From assembly GCA_001938485.1 (NCBI GenBank), contig MQRK01254997.1:440-64439 (forward strand): a stretch of DNA of 64,000 nt. Reading direction: 5' to 3'. A program made the position numbers and the translations under genes. The notes under the pieces are model-generated. The model was not told where the DNA came from. It saw only the letters and a program-made list of their open reading frames with translations, and ran no database searches. This DNA is from Girardia tigrina. Lineage: Eukaryota; Platyhelminthes; Tricladida; Dugesiidae. Shown one piece after another: positions 22,003 to 34,504 of this stretch (position 1 is the first letter of the stretch; each line of letters starts with the position of its first letter).

Positions 22003-23491
22003 CTTAGGCTGTCCCAAAAGTCCTCAGGTGGCCTTTAAAAACACACTACTATTTTACCAAATTTAACCAAATTTGGACTGAATATTATTCAGACTGTCAT
22101 AAATACTCTGTTAAAATTTCAAAGCATTAAATTTGAAACTTACCAAAAAAATAATATTATTAACCAACAAAAAAAATTAGATGCAGCGAATTTAAAAATT
22201 TATTTAAAAAAATATTTTAAAATTTCTTAAGCAACAACATATTCACCATTGTTGTCAATAACCAACTGACAAAAAGTTTATGTAGTTGATTTTTTAATGT
22301 TTCTGTTGATAAAGAATTAAAAAAGAATTTACAAGCTTCTTCAATTTCTTCATGTGATTTGAAAACATGATTTTTAAAACTTTTCTTCATTTTAGAAAAC
22401 AAGAATCTGTCACACAGATTAAAATCTGGACTATAGGGCGATTGATAATTTTTTTCAATTTTTCTTCTTTCAAAAAAAAAGAGTTGTTTCTTTGCTAGAA
22501 TGAGGTCTTGCATTATCATGCCACCACTTAAGTTCTTTTAGCTTGATGCTGTTAGATCTAAGTTTCCGCCATTTTTCACCGGTGTCATGAACAAAGTTTA
22601 CATAAGCCTCAGAATCAATCTTGGTACCATATAGCAATGCTTTTACATTAAAACGTTTGTTGCAGGTAAATGTTACGAAAACAAGAGATTTTTTATTAGT
22701 CATTGGCGATGGCTTTATCACTTTTGGTGGAACAGTATGAAGGAATCCAAACTTTGTGATCTTCTTTCTTTCCTCTATCTTGGAAAAAGACCCATATCTA
22801 ATCCTCGATCGTTATGTTGGAATATGCTTCATCACCCATCTGTGAAATTACAAGGCATATATGCTTTGCAGTGTTAATGCATTGTTGTTTATTAGCAGCA
22901 GAAGGTTCGTGAGGGACCCAAACAGAGCAAACTTTTTGTAATGAAGTTTTTCACGCAAAATTTTGTGAACTGTATTTTTGCCTAAAGAAAGTTCATTTTC
23001 AATATAACGCAAAAACGCATTTGGAGCTTCATCAATTACTTTTTTGACTGCTTTAATCTTTTCATCGTATATTAATGACGGCCTGCCACTTCTTGATGAA
23101 TCGTCGAAGGACGTCCGCTTTTATTTTTTAAAATCAGTCAACCATTATTGAATAGTTTTCAATGCTGCGTGATTTGCGTCTTCCCATGCCTGCTGAAGTT
23201 GCTGAAGAATTTCTGAAGCAGAGAATCCTCTTTTACTTTGAGTTAGAACAAAAAACGTTGGCAAGATTTATTTGGTTCCATTGTTAAAAACCGCTTGATT
23301 TGAATTCGCTGCACTTTTAAAATTTCAATACTTTAATAAAACAAAATTTAACTTTTTTTTAATTTTATGCTTTGAAATTTTAACACAGTATTTATGACAG
23401 TGTAAATAATATTCAGTCCAAATTTGGTTAAATTTGGTAAAATATTAGTGTGTTTTTAAAGGCCACCTGAGGACTTTTGGGACAGCCTAAG
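22003..23491 (-). mobile_element. Mariner element with long inverted repeats, 1489 bp
   Basis: The two ends are inverted copies over about 125 bp with only a handful of mismatches, starting CTTAGGCTGTCCCAAAAGTC. TA lies at both flanks (22001-22002, 23492-23493). Ordinary mariners have ends of about 30 bp, so these are unusually long. One transposase gene runs on the minus strand. Confidence 0.92.
22217..23285 (-). pseudogene. Mariner transposase of the long-TIR element, broken
   Basis: From MEPNKSCQRFLF at 23283 the minus strand runs through broken N-terminal frames (KSGRPST, KFCVKNFITKSLL), then open frames at 22721 (MTNKKSLVFVTFTCNKRFNV, GTKIDSEAYVNF, KWWHDNARPHSSKET with the second catalytic Asp) and 22519 (QSPYSPDFNLCDRFLFSKMK with the third). 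A run of T shifts the frame between them. Restoring it by eye gives 34 residues between the two Asp, the mariner DD34D spacing. The NLCDRF motif in place of APSDYH marks a divergent mariner subgroup. C-terminus ends with a stop near 22217. Confidence 0.8.
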
Positions 23492-23956
23492 TATTAAAAA
23501 AACTAAAATAAATTTCAATGCAATTGAAATTTTAATATAATATTCTTTTGATTTCAGAAAATTGTGATAATCTAAACTTTTTAAAAAAATTTCTTAATAT
23601 TCTTTTAGTTTATTGTAAATTGATTTTCTTTTTTATTCTTTGAAGATATTTTTCTGACAAAAATTGTTATAATAAAAAAACTCTTCTTTCTAAAAGAATT
23701 TGGAAAAGAAATTTGTTTTGTAGTTTTATTTAATAAACGAAATAAGTTTTTAAACATATTTCTAGCGGAAATATTGGCTCATTTTAGATTTGTTTACTTT
23801 TGTAGTTTATAGCGTAAATTAATACTTTAAATTAACTGTCTCAAAATTAAATAATCTCTAAATGTAAATATTATTAAATAATATTAGGAAGAAGTCACTA
23901 TTTTCGTTGTACAATATTAACATTTAGTTAATAAATTTTATATAATTATTTTTAAA

Positions 23957-24012
<56 letters not shown>

Positions 24013-24319
24013 ATATATATATATGCATATATGTTTCTTTAAACCATTAAATAATAATACTCGGTAATATATATGCACCATATATATCTAAAAAAAGCTT
24101 GTTATCAAGGTAAATAATTTTTCATTGAAATGACCTCATTTTCCGTTCTCAAAAATTTATATAGGCTGTAGTAGGATCCCTTAGCTCAAAGCATAAGGTA
24201 TTTTTATTGGGACTATACTAAATAATTGTCATATAACGATTTAAATATTTCATACTTTAAATTACTGTTGTTATTTTCGATTTTTTCTGTAGTTAAAAGA
24301 CAAATACATAATTAAAAAA

Positions 24320-24517
24320 ATGGATAAAATATATCCGGAAATTTTATTCACGTATAAAATGGGTACAGGAGTTGTCGATGAGAGCCGTTATGATTCTGCG
24401 ACATTTCGGAGCAGTATTATTTTTAATGTTATCTTAAATATTTTTTACATTATACAATTCTTATACATTATTATTGTTCCTATAGATGTAAAACTAAATA
24501 TATTTAAGATATTTTAA
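24320..24517 (+). CDS. Hypothetical small frame, possible first exon
   Basis: The first 32 codons (MDKIYPEILFTYKMGTGVVD, ESRYDSATFRSS) use balanced codons, while the rest is A/T-rich and hydrophobic, as expected of intron read-through. A GT follows GGAGCA at about 24414 and could be a donor. No similarity recognised. Very uncertain. Confidence 0.15.
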   Translation: MDKIYPEILFTYKMGTGVVDESRYDSATFRSSIIFNVILNIFYIIQFLYIIIVPIDVKLNIFKIF

Positions 24518-24722
24518 AATATACAGTTTGCAAATATTTATATTTTTATCGATATTTATTGTTTTAAAATCACTATTAGTATAATTTGTCTTTAAATGTA
24601 TATATCTATAAAATGTATATTTCACTTTCATTACATTTCGTATGGCTCTTGTTGTCGGCAAGCTTGATTCTTGCTTTCGTCCAGAAGTGCGTTTTGATAA
24701 AAAGGGGCGAAACAATCATGAT

Positions 24723-24914
24723 TTATAGCCCTACGGAAGGCCGTTGATTCTTTAGACCTGACCGATGAATATCTCTGTCTTCATTTCTGAATCTCTTTTC
24801 TCCGGTACAAAGAGTGCGGAAACTTATGAAGGCTTTCAGAACGTATTCGTCGTATAATTTAATTTTTTTTGGTCGAGTTTCTTTGTTGGCAACAACTTCA
24901 ACATACATTTTCAA
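24723..24914 (-). CDS. Hypothetical small frame
   Basis: Sixty-three codons with balanced composition (VANKETRPKKIKLYDEYVLK, FRTLCTGEKRFRNEDRD), followed on the minus strand by another open segment in the same patch. It looks like coding or former coding sequence in an A/T-rich background. No family recognised. Confidence 0.2.
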   Translation of the reverse strand: MKMYVEVVANKETRPKKIKLYDEYVLKAFISFRTLCTGEKRFRNEDRDIHRSGLKNQRPSVGL

Positions 24915-26721
24915 CTCGATGTTTAAAAAAATGAAATCAAATGAAAAATTAAAAATATTTTAAAAGCTATGTATTTTGGCTTTCTTTTTAAAAAAATTCT
25001 ATTTCCCAGTAACACTTTAGTACAGCAATTACACAAAAAAATACTTTTTTAAATTTTAAAACTGATTTTTACATTTTAAATTTTGCTATTTATTTACAAA
25101 TTTATTCACATATTTTTTATGCAAGAAAAAATTCCTTAAAACTTGTTTTCACTTATTTTCTAAACAAAATAAAAATCATATTTTATCCGAGTGGGTCCGA
25201 ATTATTATGTGTAATGAAAAATGAGAGCCAGTGGATCTATATCCTCCATTAACTAAATAAATTAATAAACACAAAGTAATCTGGAAAATTTATTATTTAG
25301 CATAAAAAATATCAGGTCGTTTCAGAATTACATAGTCTAAATGTCAATTCATTTGGTGGTATGGACATAAATAGATTGGGTTCCTGAGTTCCAAATCAGG
25401 AATAAGTATGTTTCTGTACCTGTAAAAATGCGTCAACTAAAATCGTCAACATGCGATTTGTTGAACAAATGTTGATTCCATGTTGAGAGTGTTACTAAAC
25501 ATTCATCGGGTGAAACTCACAATGCGAGTGGTCTAGGTGTCGTTAGTTTGATGGAAATTTGTCGGCGAAAGTACCATGTGGACGAATTTTCAGTACCGGC
25601 TAAACCAAAAAACCCGATGAATGAATAGTGCTCCGGTTGGATGCGTCACAGTTAATGTTATGGAAATCAATTTGTTGATTTTCTCAATGAGGACAAAAAT
25701 CCGCTGACATTGATTAGTACAGAATACTTAAACACTGGATTGTATAATTTTTAACTCAGTATCAAATATGTCAATTTTTTAAAAAACCTACTTTACTTAT
25801 TGATAATATTAAACATACAATTTGAAAAAGCCATGTCAATTGGTGTCATACCACAACAAAAGATTCTGGATCAAGAGCGACCGTTTTGCTGTAAACCTTA
25901 ATAATAAACATAATATTTTATTTTTATTATCAACAATGTATTATTTTATATTATTTTTTAATTCCTTAATTGATTTATTTATTGCCTTTTCGACGTATTT
26001 ACTTAATATAATCTTGAACTTTTCAATTGTCTTAATCAAATTTGAGATTATAATTTATTAATAAGTTAAAGAGAGACAGTTTGGGCAAATTCTCACATTA
26101 TTTAAATAGGAAAATGGTTTCAGTCGGATGTAAATCGGAACTCATCAAATAATAATTATCGCAATATTTCCCTATGATTAATTAAAATAAATATCATCAT
26201 AGTATTGTATTCCATTAAACACTAATGTCCGATTTTCATTACATTTACAATTACTAAATAAAAAAGACAATGAGAAAAGAAAATTTTAATTTCTTGTTTT
26301 AATGAAAAATATTTTATTATTTTTTTCATAAATCCAAACTTCTATTTTCAGTAACATCCGGAAATGAAGGAAAATTAAATTATACTTTTTATTAGAAAAT
26401 ATTTTTTTTATTTTAATTTAAATTATGTGTTTATTTTTTTTTTGATACATTAAAATCAATTTATGAAATTTTATAAAATAAAAATAAATCTTTCAAATAA
26501 GTAACAATAAATAAATAAATTTAAAAAAATAAATATAAACAAAAATTCTACAATATAAAATAATTCATTAATTTTCAAAGTCCTAGAAGAAAAAGGTAAT
26601 TGCTTTTGCGTTCTGATGAAAATTAAGAAGAAGACATTGTGAAACGTTTATTTAATAAACCAATAATATCAAATAATTTTAAATATAAATATATGTAAAT
26701 TTATTATTTTTGAAATTTGTA

Positions 26722-26777
<56 letters not shown>

Positions 26778-27258
26778 TATATATTTTATTTAAATATTAA
26801 ATTACCTTTAAATAAACATTTTAATAAATTTCGTTAAAATTTAATATTTATTATGATATTTAGTTTTTTTATGTTGTATCTACTTTTTAAAGTTTATTAA
26901 ATTCTGTTTAACTATTTTTCAGATCTGTTATGTTATATTTATATTGATCTTCATTTTTATTTATATATTCTTATTTATATTTACATCAAAATACAAGTAA
27001 AATAATTAATTTATTATTTAGGTATTGTTATTTATTTATAATTTAATTTGCAATGTCATTATGATTTATAATTTCATTCAAAAATTAAAATTAATAAAAA
27101 ATCAATAGAATTAAAATAATTATTTGATTATAAAAACAGACAGTATTTCTTACTACAATACGTACTGTGAATCATCCATCCATTTCAACTCATAGGAGTT
27201 TACTATTCTAACAACAAACCTAGAAACTCATTTGTGTTTACAAATTTACCGATTACCT

Positions 27259-28200
27259 CAGGGTTTCTTAACCTTTTTGATGCAATGGACCCCTTTAAAA
27301 ATTATAAATATGTCACGGACCCCTCTGTGAAAAAAAATTTGTTTAAACGTCAATTATTACAAAATATATCCTATTTTATTATTTAAATATTTTTATTTCA
27401 ATAATATAACTGTTGACAGATATCTTTATGTTCCTGGATATAAAATAATAATTGTAATTGAAGAAAATAAAATTTTCAATGTGAATGCTGTTGCTGCTTT
27501 TCTTGATTAGGAGATTGAATTGAGGGATAGTTTTCGACAAAGCAACGCGCATATCGTGTTCGACATTCAGTCGATTTCGATGTTTTGTTTTTATTGTTAC
27601 GAGTGTGGAAAATCCTGATTCGCAAAGATATGGTATAATTGCTGCCATAGCTCGTTTTACTAGCAATGGGTAGGCTTCTCTTAAGGAAGACCAAAACTCT
27701 CCAAGAGTTTTTGAATCGAAAGCCATTTTTAACAAGGACTTTGTTTTCAAATCAATTAACTCGTCTTTGGCAAGATCCATGTCGTCGATACAGTCAATTG
27801 AATATCACAAAGAAAAGGATTACGAATCCACAACTCATCTTTTTTAGTTATTTCATCCATAATTGAAATATTTTTCAAATGAAACTTGAAGTACTTCCAG
27901 GTGCTCACAGATTCTATCCTGCAAGTTATTCAATAACAAACTATCTTGCCGAGATCCATTTTCAAAAGTGAATTCGTCCAACATTTGAAAGTTTGCATAT
28001 ATATCCCATTTTGAATTCTAATTTTCCAAACGGACATTTTCGATAAAAATGCTTGTAGTTTTTCAGGTAATCATTACCTGATATTTCTCGGTCTGTGAGC
28101 ATAAAAGCCCGGTTGATACAGAACTAAATTCGCTCCATGCATACGAGCCCTAGTTTCCATGGATTCTTTTCACTAGCGGCCTCCCGCCGCACCCTTCAAT
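27259..28200 (-). pseudogene. hAT transposase fossil with left terminal repeat
   Basis: The left edge reads CAGGGTTTCTTAACC, a hAT-type end. On the minus strand from about 28150, broken frames read WDIYANFQMLDEFTF and LQDRICEHLEVLQVSFEKYF, then an open frame of 133 codons from 27780: MDLAKDELIDLKTKSLLKMA, LGEFWSSLREAYPLL, AAIIPYLCESGFSTLVTIKT, KHRNRLNVEHDMRVALSKTI. This is the C-terminal part of a FAM200/ZBED5-type hAT transposase including the dimerisation domain. The right terminal repeat and 8-bp duplication are not found, so the 5' part of the gene is missing. It resembles the deleted element at 7005-7529. Confidence 0.8.
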
Positions 28201-28204
28201 TGAG

Positions 28205-28775
28205 TGAATGTCTCAGAAAACGTCATTTCAAACTAAACTGATTATTTATAAACCGTAATTTCTAGTGATTAAATATAATGTATTATTCCATTAGACTGTA
28301 TATTTCCGAATTTATTCTTATATTGAATGAGACTATTTCGATCCATCTAATCATAAGTTTCTTAGAATTAAAGAAAGTAATTTACTCTTTCTTGTTTTAT
28401 GATCTTCCTTTAAACCATTTTCCCAGTTCAGGGACATTGTATCCCTTACTTTTATTACTTTTCTTTTTATTGTTTCATCAATTAATATAAGTAATATTAA
28501 AGTGAACAAGTTTATTATTTATATTTTAATTTTATTATTTATTTATAATATTGTATAAAGATGAGCTGGTTGATGATTTTAATACGGTTAATCAGTCAGC
28601 CGTCAATTTTCATAAAACATTAATATATGATCCAAAATTATGCTATTTCTCTTTTATAATGTTTAGATTTTCTAGAATAAAGGTTTAAATAGCTGAAAAA
28701 ACTCAATTAAGTAGGAATAGGTTAGAATTGATGAAAAATAATTGTTTGATTCGCACTTGGGGGAGGTGATTTATA
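28205..28775. other. A/T-rich stretch, no gene seen
   Basis: No recognised frame or repeat ends. Confidence 0.4.
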
Positions 28776-28780
28776 TACTT

Positions 28781-29338
28781 TTAATATTGTATAAGTAATA
28801 TATTATTTTGCATGATTTCAGCTGGGCGATAATGCTTCTGTTTTTGACCCAATGGCATATTTTGTGCTCTCAATGTTATTGAAGTATATTCATAACGGCA
28901 GGCAAGCAGTAATAAATGTTTGCAGATATAATTCTGTTTTTCTTCAAAATCATCGTGCAATAGTTTCATGACATCAGTTTCATTAGCAGGCAATTTGTGA
29001 CCATCGCGTGTTATGGATTTTCTAATGAACTTATTTCTTGTTATTGCTCGAATAGTTACTCCATCCGTTGCCATGTCTGACACAATTTCCTTGAGAGATT
29101 CTCGTTCAAAAAAGTCAGCAACAGTTTTTTGTCTCTTTTTGGTCTGAATTCCATCCTTGGATGAGCTTGGTTCCCCAGCCTGATCAAACTTGATACCATG
29201 CTGCTGTAGATGTCTCTTTAAAGTTGTCGTTGAATTACCAGAGCACTTAATTATGCTTTTGCACCGATTGCATTGACCTTCAAGCTCTTTTTTGTGCGAA
29301 TTTCGTCGTTTTGTGGCAAATTCCCAAACAGAAGCCAT
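28781..29338 (-). pseudogene. BED-finger hAT transposase, N-terminal part
   Basis: An open frame of 185 codons starts MASVWEFATKRRNSHKKELE with a BED-type zinc finger (CNRCKSIIKCSGNSTTTLKR, HLQQHG), a charged linker (KKRQKTVADFFERESLKEIV) and the hAT helical region (SDMATDGVTIRAITRNKFIR, GHKLPANETDVMKLLHDDF). The frame ends early and the RNase-H-like catalytic core and dimerisation domain are absent. The start codon coincides with the target site of the 3363-bp insertion at 29340, which separates the frame from its own promoter. The 5' flank of the gene should lie beyond 32706. Confidence 0.8.
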
Positions 29339-29339
29339 T
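29336..29339. repeat. 4-bp target duplication, left copy
   Basis: CATT, repeated at 32703-32706 directly after the insertion. It contains the reverse complement of the hAT start codon. Confidence 0.6.
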
Positions 29340-32300
29340 TGTCACGACCCAATTGTTCGCAGCAATTTTGCACGCTCAGAGCCCCCAGTGACTATTAAGG
29401 GTCAGTCACAACCCGGTTAGAATTTACTACTCAACTACGAATGTCTATACATCACTTTTACGCTATAGGATCGGACGCCTCTTCTCGCTCGGCATCTGCC
29501 TGGCAGTGCCGAGTCTGAAGGGCCTGCGGGTTCGAATAAAGATGGGATGGGCTATGGGCCCCCCACCTAGCGGAGTGTCGCTCGGTGATGATTTTTCTTT
29601 TAACTATAATTCGATGTCTTAACTTCCACGATGAATAACTCGCAGTTATCAGTACCGGGATTAAATAATCAGAGGCGTCACAACAGCCTGATAAAGTCAT
29701 TATTACTCAAGATGATAGCGCGCTATAAGACTGAACAAGTAGGACCGCTTTCGTCCGCATAGGAACTTAACTTATAAATCGGTAAATAACATGGATTAGA
29801 ACCCCTACAGCGATCGGCAAGTACTTTAGTTATCAAATCGATTCCTACCATACTCATTAAATAAAATTTTATTAAATAGATTCGAGTTACGTTCGCTTAT
29901 CTGTCGAGAATTTTACCGCTAATTTAATTATGGAACTATATTAAAGTTATCCTCACCTTAACTAGTAAAATCTGTTAAACCGCAAATGTAATCGTTAACA
30001 GTCTTGATTCTTAAAAGGCGCCTCCAAGTGGACGATCAACAACAGCATTAAATAAATATATTCTACAAGTATTCGATCGATACGCTCACAAATCGCTTAC
30101 CCCGTGAATTTTCTATAACTAGATTTTACTATTTTATTTCGTCAAGTTAAATTGCTTAATTTCATAGATTCATGTCCCGTTAGCTGTGAATTTTATCTAA
30201 AGGCGTTTCCTATTGAGATAAATTATTTTGCTTTGCATTAAGTCATAATTCGTTATAAAGTTAAATTACAGAATTGTAATTCCCCATAATTTGATTAAAT
30301 TATCGCTCACGAATATTATTATCAATAACTAAATTCGACAAAAAATGAATTTACCAGAAATATACATATTCCCTTAACTAAAATGCGATTGGGAATTTTT
30401 TTTTATCAGAACAAGTTAATTATAAAATTCAATTCAAATTCAATTCAATAATAATAATTCGATTATAAAATTCAATTCAATATAAAATTTTCACTCCTAA
30501 CATTCGGTTGCTAAGGCTGTTTGTTTTAACCATTCGCATTTCATTACAATTCTGGGCACATTTTCAAACCCTCACGGGATTTTAATCGATAGGTTTTCAA
30601 CTCGTCTTTAAAAGATAATTATGTGAATAGGACAGGTAATTATTTTATAGAATATAGTTTATCTGTAGCCTTTTATCTATTTTCTATTTTTCCTTAAAAT
30701 CTTTATAATTTTTCTTTTAAAAGAAAAATAATATTCGCTGAATTTCAACGATAGTGATTAATAAAAAAAAATAAATTCAAGCGAAGTGAAAATATTAAAT
30801 ATTTCCTAGTTACTCACAAATGAGAGTGAACTTCAGAAATCGGAAACTCGTTTTGTAAATTTTATCTATGCAAAACTAATTCCTTTAATCATGTTAAAAA
30901 AACAAAAACTGTTATTATTTTGATTCTCTAATCTCACATTATAATTTGTCAAACTTTCTTTTACAAACGATAAAAAATTCAGATAAAATTCAACAAATAA
31001 ATGAATAAAATATGATTTTTCAGTGAAAACTCAAGCAATTCTGCCCTCATAATCTCAACTCAAAAGCTGCAATATACGTATATTCAGGAATAAAATATTC
31101 TATATCTTCAAGTATTGAATTGCGTGCAAGTACTTTCAATCAAACATCCTATTATACTTCTCAATAAATATTCTTTTATTTCATTTAGTTTATGTTGCGC
31201 GAACTCTGACACATTTAACTATTTATAAGTCACAAAATAATAAAATAATAATAAAAAAAACACTAGAATAAATTAATAACCAACTAAGACTACGGGGAAA
31301 AACTATATTTCGATTTAAATAGTTTCAAGGTATTCTGTCGGCTTGTACGGACACGTTCGTATTTCCGCAATCTCAGCAGTCACTCGGCGCGGCTCTCCCC
31401 GAAGAAACAATTCGAGGGGCACCGATGCTATGTCGACAATAATTGGGTCGGCGTAACTACCGACATTCTTCCAACGCGCGTTCGAGCGCAAATTCTCGCG
31501 GGGCATATCAGAAGGTGGCGACGGCGGGACGACGGGTGACTTACTCTATCTCGGAAAAAAGGGGTTTCGTCTTATAATCAATCAAATAAGCATACATTGT
31601 ATATAAAAAATGTTAAAATTCAATCGGTTACTCAAATACTTTTATTTAGGATAACCAAACAATAACTATCAATCATAAAATAAAATTACAATTTTTGGTC
31701 TCCGGAGGTTTGCTTTGTAATCTCGCTCGTGCACGGTCAGTAATGGTCAGGTTCTTCGCCAGTCGACGCGTCTCTAGTTGGAAGCGTTCAGCGGTGGTTC
31801 GATCTCTGTTTCGGGACGTCTATCGGCTGATGGTTTCCCTCAATTCTTCGTACTCTGAGTAATAGAATAGGTCCGGTTCCGATTGCGTCGTGATAATATG
31901 GTTCGAATATATTCTTGCTTTGGAATTGTGTGCGAAATTTGTAAGAATATTGTCTTTTAAATCGTAAAATATTGTTGTGAAAATTGTGTTGAAATTGTTG
32001 TAAAAAAAATTGTGAAATTGGCCCGAGTGAGTGTTATATTTATAACACTCACTATTTCGTTTGTTGCGATATGTTTTTCGTGGCCGTATCTGGTTGGTTG
32101 TTGTCCCTAATTTCGAATTTCTATTCGCCAGGGCTGGTGTTGTTAGGCCGTGTGTCTGACTCCAGACAATGATTGACGGTCATAAGGCTCCTTTGTCACC
32201 GATGACTATTCGTCGTGTGACACTGTTCTTTATTTGTGGCCCTGACTCACCGTAAGTTTTATTTACTATTCTTTGTTCATTAATTAACCTTTGTTTTTCT

Positions 32301-32702
32301 TTACTTAATTTATATTTCTTTTCAGGGGTATAACCCTCTTCAGGAAAATACCATGGCTTCGCGGACCACACCCGGGGACCGGTCTCGTCACAAGCTACGC
32401 GTGGAGGGTCGGATGACCCCTAAACAACAACGGGTCGTCCAAGAGGTGTTTTAATTAATTTTGGTCTCTTTTTAATTATTTATTTTCTTCTTTAAAGCGA
32501 TCAACTTCTTCTCAGGAATTTCTGATGGTCGGCTAGCTATGGCGGGGTCCTCAACCTTCTCCGTATTACTGTTGTCGTTATTATTAAATATATGTATTAC
32601 GTAATAGTATTTTCGTCTTTTTTCTTTCGGTTATTTTGTTTTATAGTATTTATAAGGTATTTTTCTTTTTGACTGGGGCCTAATCGATAGCGGACCGTAA
32701 CA
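29340..32702. mobile_element. 3363-bp insertion with TG...CA ends, LTR-type or large TIR element
   Basis: The block starts TGTCACGACCC and ends GGACCGTAACA, is flanked by CATT on both sides, and interrupts the hAT gene at 28781-29338. The two ends are imperfect inverted repeats over 11 bp, with a further similar block about 35-45 bp inside (AGAGCCCCCAGTGA and AGGCCCCAGTCA). Composition is less A/T-rich and more CpG-rich than the surroundings at both ends (29340-30130, 31310-32450), with an A/T-rich middle. No pair of direct LTRs and no pol-like protein is visible. It could be a solitary long LTR or non-autonomous LTR-type element, or a DNA element with 4-bp duplication. It looks complete in its ends. 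Confidence 0.6.
32026..32053. repeat. Perfect 13-bp-arm palindrome
   Basis: AGTGAGTGTTATA, TT, TATAACACTCACT. It includes TTATATTTATAA and lies in the CpG-rich right part of the 3363-bp insertion, where a core promoter or protein-binding dyad is possible. Confidence 0.8.
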
Positions 32703-32706
32703 CATT
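32703..32706. repeat. 4-bp target duplication, right copy
   Basis: CATT, matching 29336-29339. Confidence 0.6.
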
Positions 32707-32840
32707 ACTAATAGAAAATTAATCATTTAAAACAATTAAAAACAAATTAAAATCATTGATTTACTTAACGAAAATAATTAAATCAGTAAAAATATTTATT
32801 TCAGTAAAAGTTGCAATGTTTTTTTTATAATGTGTTTTTG

Positions 32841-33190
32841 TTATAATGATTAGAACCCAAAAGGAGAGATGGCCGTTTGGGAGGAGAAAGGTAGATATAA
32901 AGTCTACCGATACGGAGATATACAACACAAACGCCGGAGTGCTGCTACCGAACTACCAGGATCGATCTGCGATCATTCCCTGAAGATTAAAAGGAAAGAA
33001 AATGTTGTGCAATACTATAAAATAGTGATAAAAGTATCAGTTTGATTTAATGTAATTGTTGGTGCAAAACCGGGCGCAGCGCGGTCGCGGAGTCCCGAGG
33101 TCTGGAAGAGCGTCGTTCCGGGACAAGGGGGTTGGAAAAAGTTATCTAATGCGGTCAACACCAACTGCCGGCATCCGCTGAAGACTCGTT
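32841..33190 (+). mobile_element. Probable BEL/Pao-type LTR and leader fossil
   Basis: A compositionally distinct block contains a TATA box (ATATAAAG at about 32894), then at about 33059 TTGGTGCAAAACCGGGC, which resembles a primer-binding site for a glycine tRNA (TGGTGCA then CCGGG), followed by a G/C-rich leader to about 33190. This is the layout LTR end, primer site, leader. A TGTTATAATGATTAG-like start is near 32839. No pol is attached and the other LTR is not seen, so it is an old fragment. A 58-codon frame from 32869 (MAVWEEKGRYKVYRYGDIQH) overlaps it and could instead be a small gene. Confidence 0.35.
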
Positions 33191-33194
33191 TTTA

Positions 33195-34500
33195 ATATGA
33201 TGATCGATTTATTTTTAAATTTTGATAATTAATTATCTTTTTAACTTCTTTATAAATAATTAGTCGCTTTCTTTTTCTGTATTTTTCTTTCGACTTTCTT
33301 CAGCTTTTGACTTGAACTGATTTTCTGTTCCACACAAAATAAAAAAAATACATAACACTATCAAATGAATAAATAAATCTCATCGTCATTCTTGGAATAA
33401 ACAACATTGTACGATAAAAAATATTCCAACAAAACAAAATCATTCACCACCAAAAAATATATCATGCTCTAAAATCATATACTCTCTCAAATTAATAAAT
33501 TAAACATTCACTCTTGTTCCTCTTAAACAAAAATAATTTATTATTTTTTTAAATCTATGGCCATTACAATACCGATCAAAATTGATTCCCTGCTGAATGC
33601 CAGACATTCCGCTCGATTCATTTCATTTATCACAATCAGCACTCTCCAAATGAAAACAAATGCATTCAATACTAAATCGCGATTGAAAATCGAGCTCTGT
33701 CATATCCATCGCAACAAAATTCAAATTTTAATAAATCAAAAACACTCAGAGATCAAAATCATTTATTCAAATTTTTTTCACCATGCACCAACTCACTGAT
33801 CCATTTTAACTAAGTTTTTACATCAAATCACGTATCTTTTTTCTTTTCAACTACAAATTCCAATTTTCGCCAAACTTTATTCGCATAAACAAATCACAAA
33901 ATTTACATTCGTTACATCCAACAACCAATTCATATTCCGCCAAAAGGTTTTCCACCAATTTAATTTATTAAAACAATATCGACAAAATCGATCACACATT
34001 TCAAATTTTCCATTTTTAACTTGTCCTATCAGATTCGGCCAAATTTTCTCGAACAAAATAAAAATATACCACTATGATGTGGTTCGTTATTTTCATTTAA
34101 ACTTTTAAATGCCATTCTGGCAACAGATTTTATTTATTGGTTTTTTTTCAATTATTTTTTTTCTCATTTATTTAATTTTTTTCTCGATTATAATGATTAT
34201 TTTATAAAACAAATACAATTTATGAGGGTTTAGTTTAAATTTTCGATTTGCTGAATAATTTAATGTTTTTAATTTAAAAATTTGGCAAAAATTAAATAAT
34301 AAAAACAGAGTTTAAAATCAAAAAAATTTAAAAGTTGATATATTATCAGTTGATAGTTTTAAAATAAAAATTTAAAAGAAATAATACAATAAATAAAATT
34401 TTATTGAGTAAATTTATACAAAAGTTTTTTACGAAATTAAATAGTTTTTTTACAAATTAATTTTAAAATTAAATGTTTATATAAATGTAAATAATTTTTT
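33195..34500. other. A/T-rich stretch, no gene seen
   Basis: 33340-34080 is A/C-rich on the plus strand (many CAAAAT, ATTC words) with one 80-codon frame at 33557 lacking any recognised motif. Confidence 0.4.
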
Positions 34501-34504
34501 TTTA

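Larger units (their letters stand above)
23494..27250. other. Long A/T-rich stretch, little content
   Basis: Contains (TA)n at about 23963-24024 and 26730-26775. Two small frames (24320-24517 plus, 24723-24914 minus) are listed separately. 25310-25730 is more balanced and stop-rich with no recognised family. Confidence 0.4.

Noticed and set aside
28061-28079. 19-bp palindrome TCAGGTAATCATTACCTGA
   Set aside because: Lies in the coding part of a hAT fossil and has no partner or context that gives it meaning.
29478-29560. tRNA-like A and B box words (TGGCAGTGCCG, GGGTTCGAAT)
   Set aside because: Only about 15 bp separate the two boxes, too short for an anticodon arm, and no acceptor stem pairs. 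Not a tRNA and weak as a tRNA-derived SINE.
32180-32371. 63-codon minus frame in the 3.4-kb insertion
   Set aside because: Lysine-rich, bounded by a stop upstream, and no recognisable retroelement protein motif. Not enough to call a gene.
33557-33799. 80-codon plus frame
   Set aside because: Composition follows the local A/C-rich strand bias and shows no motif.
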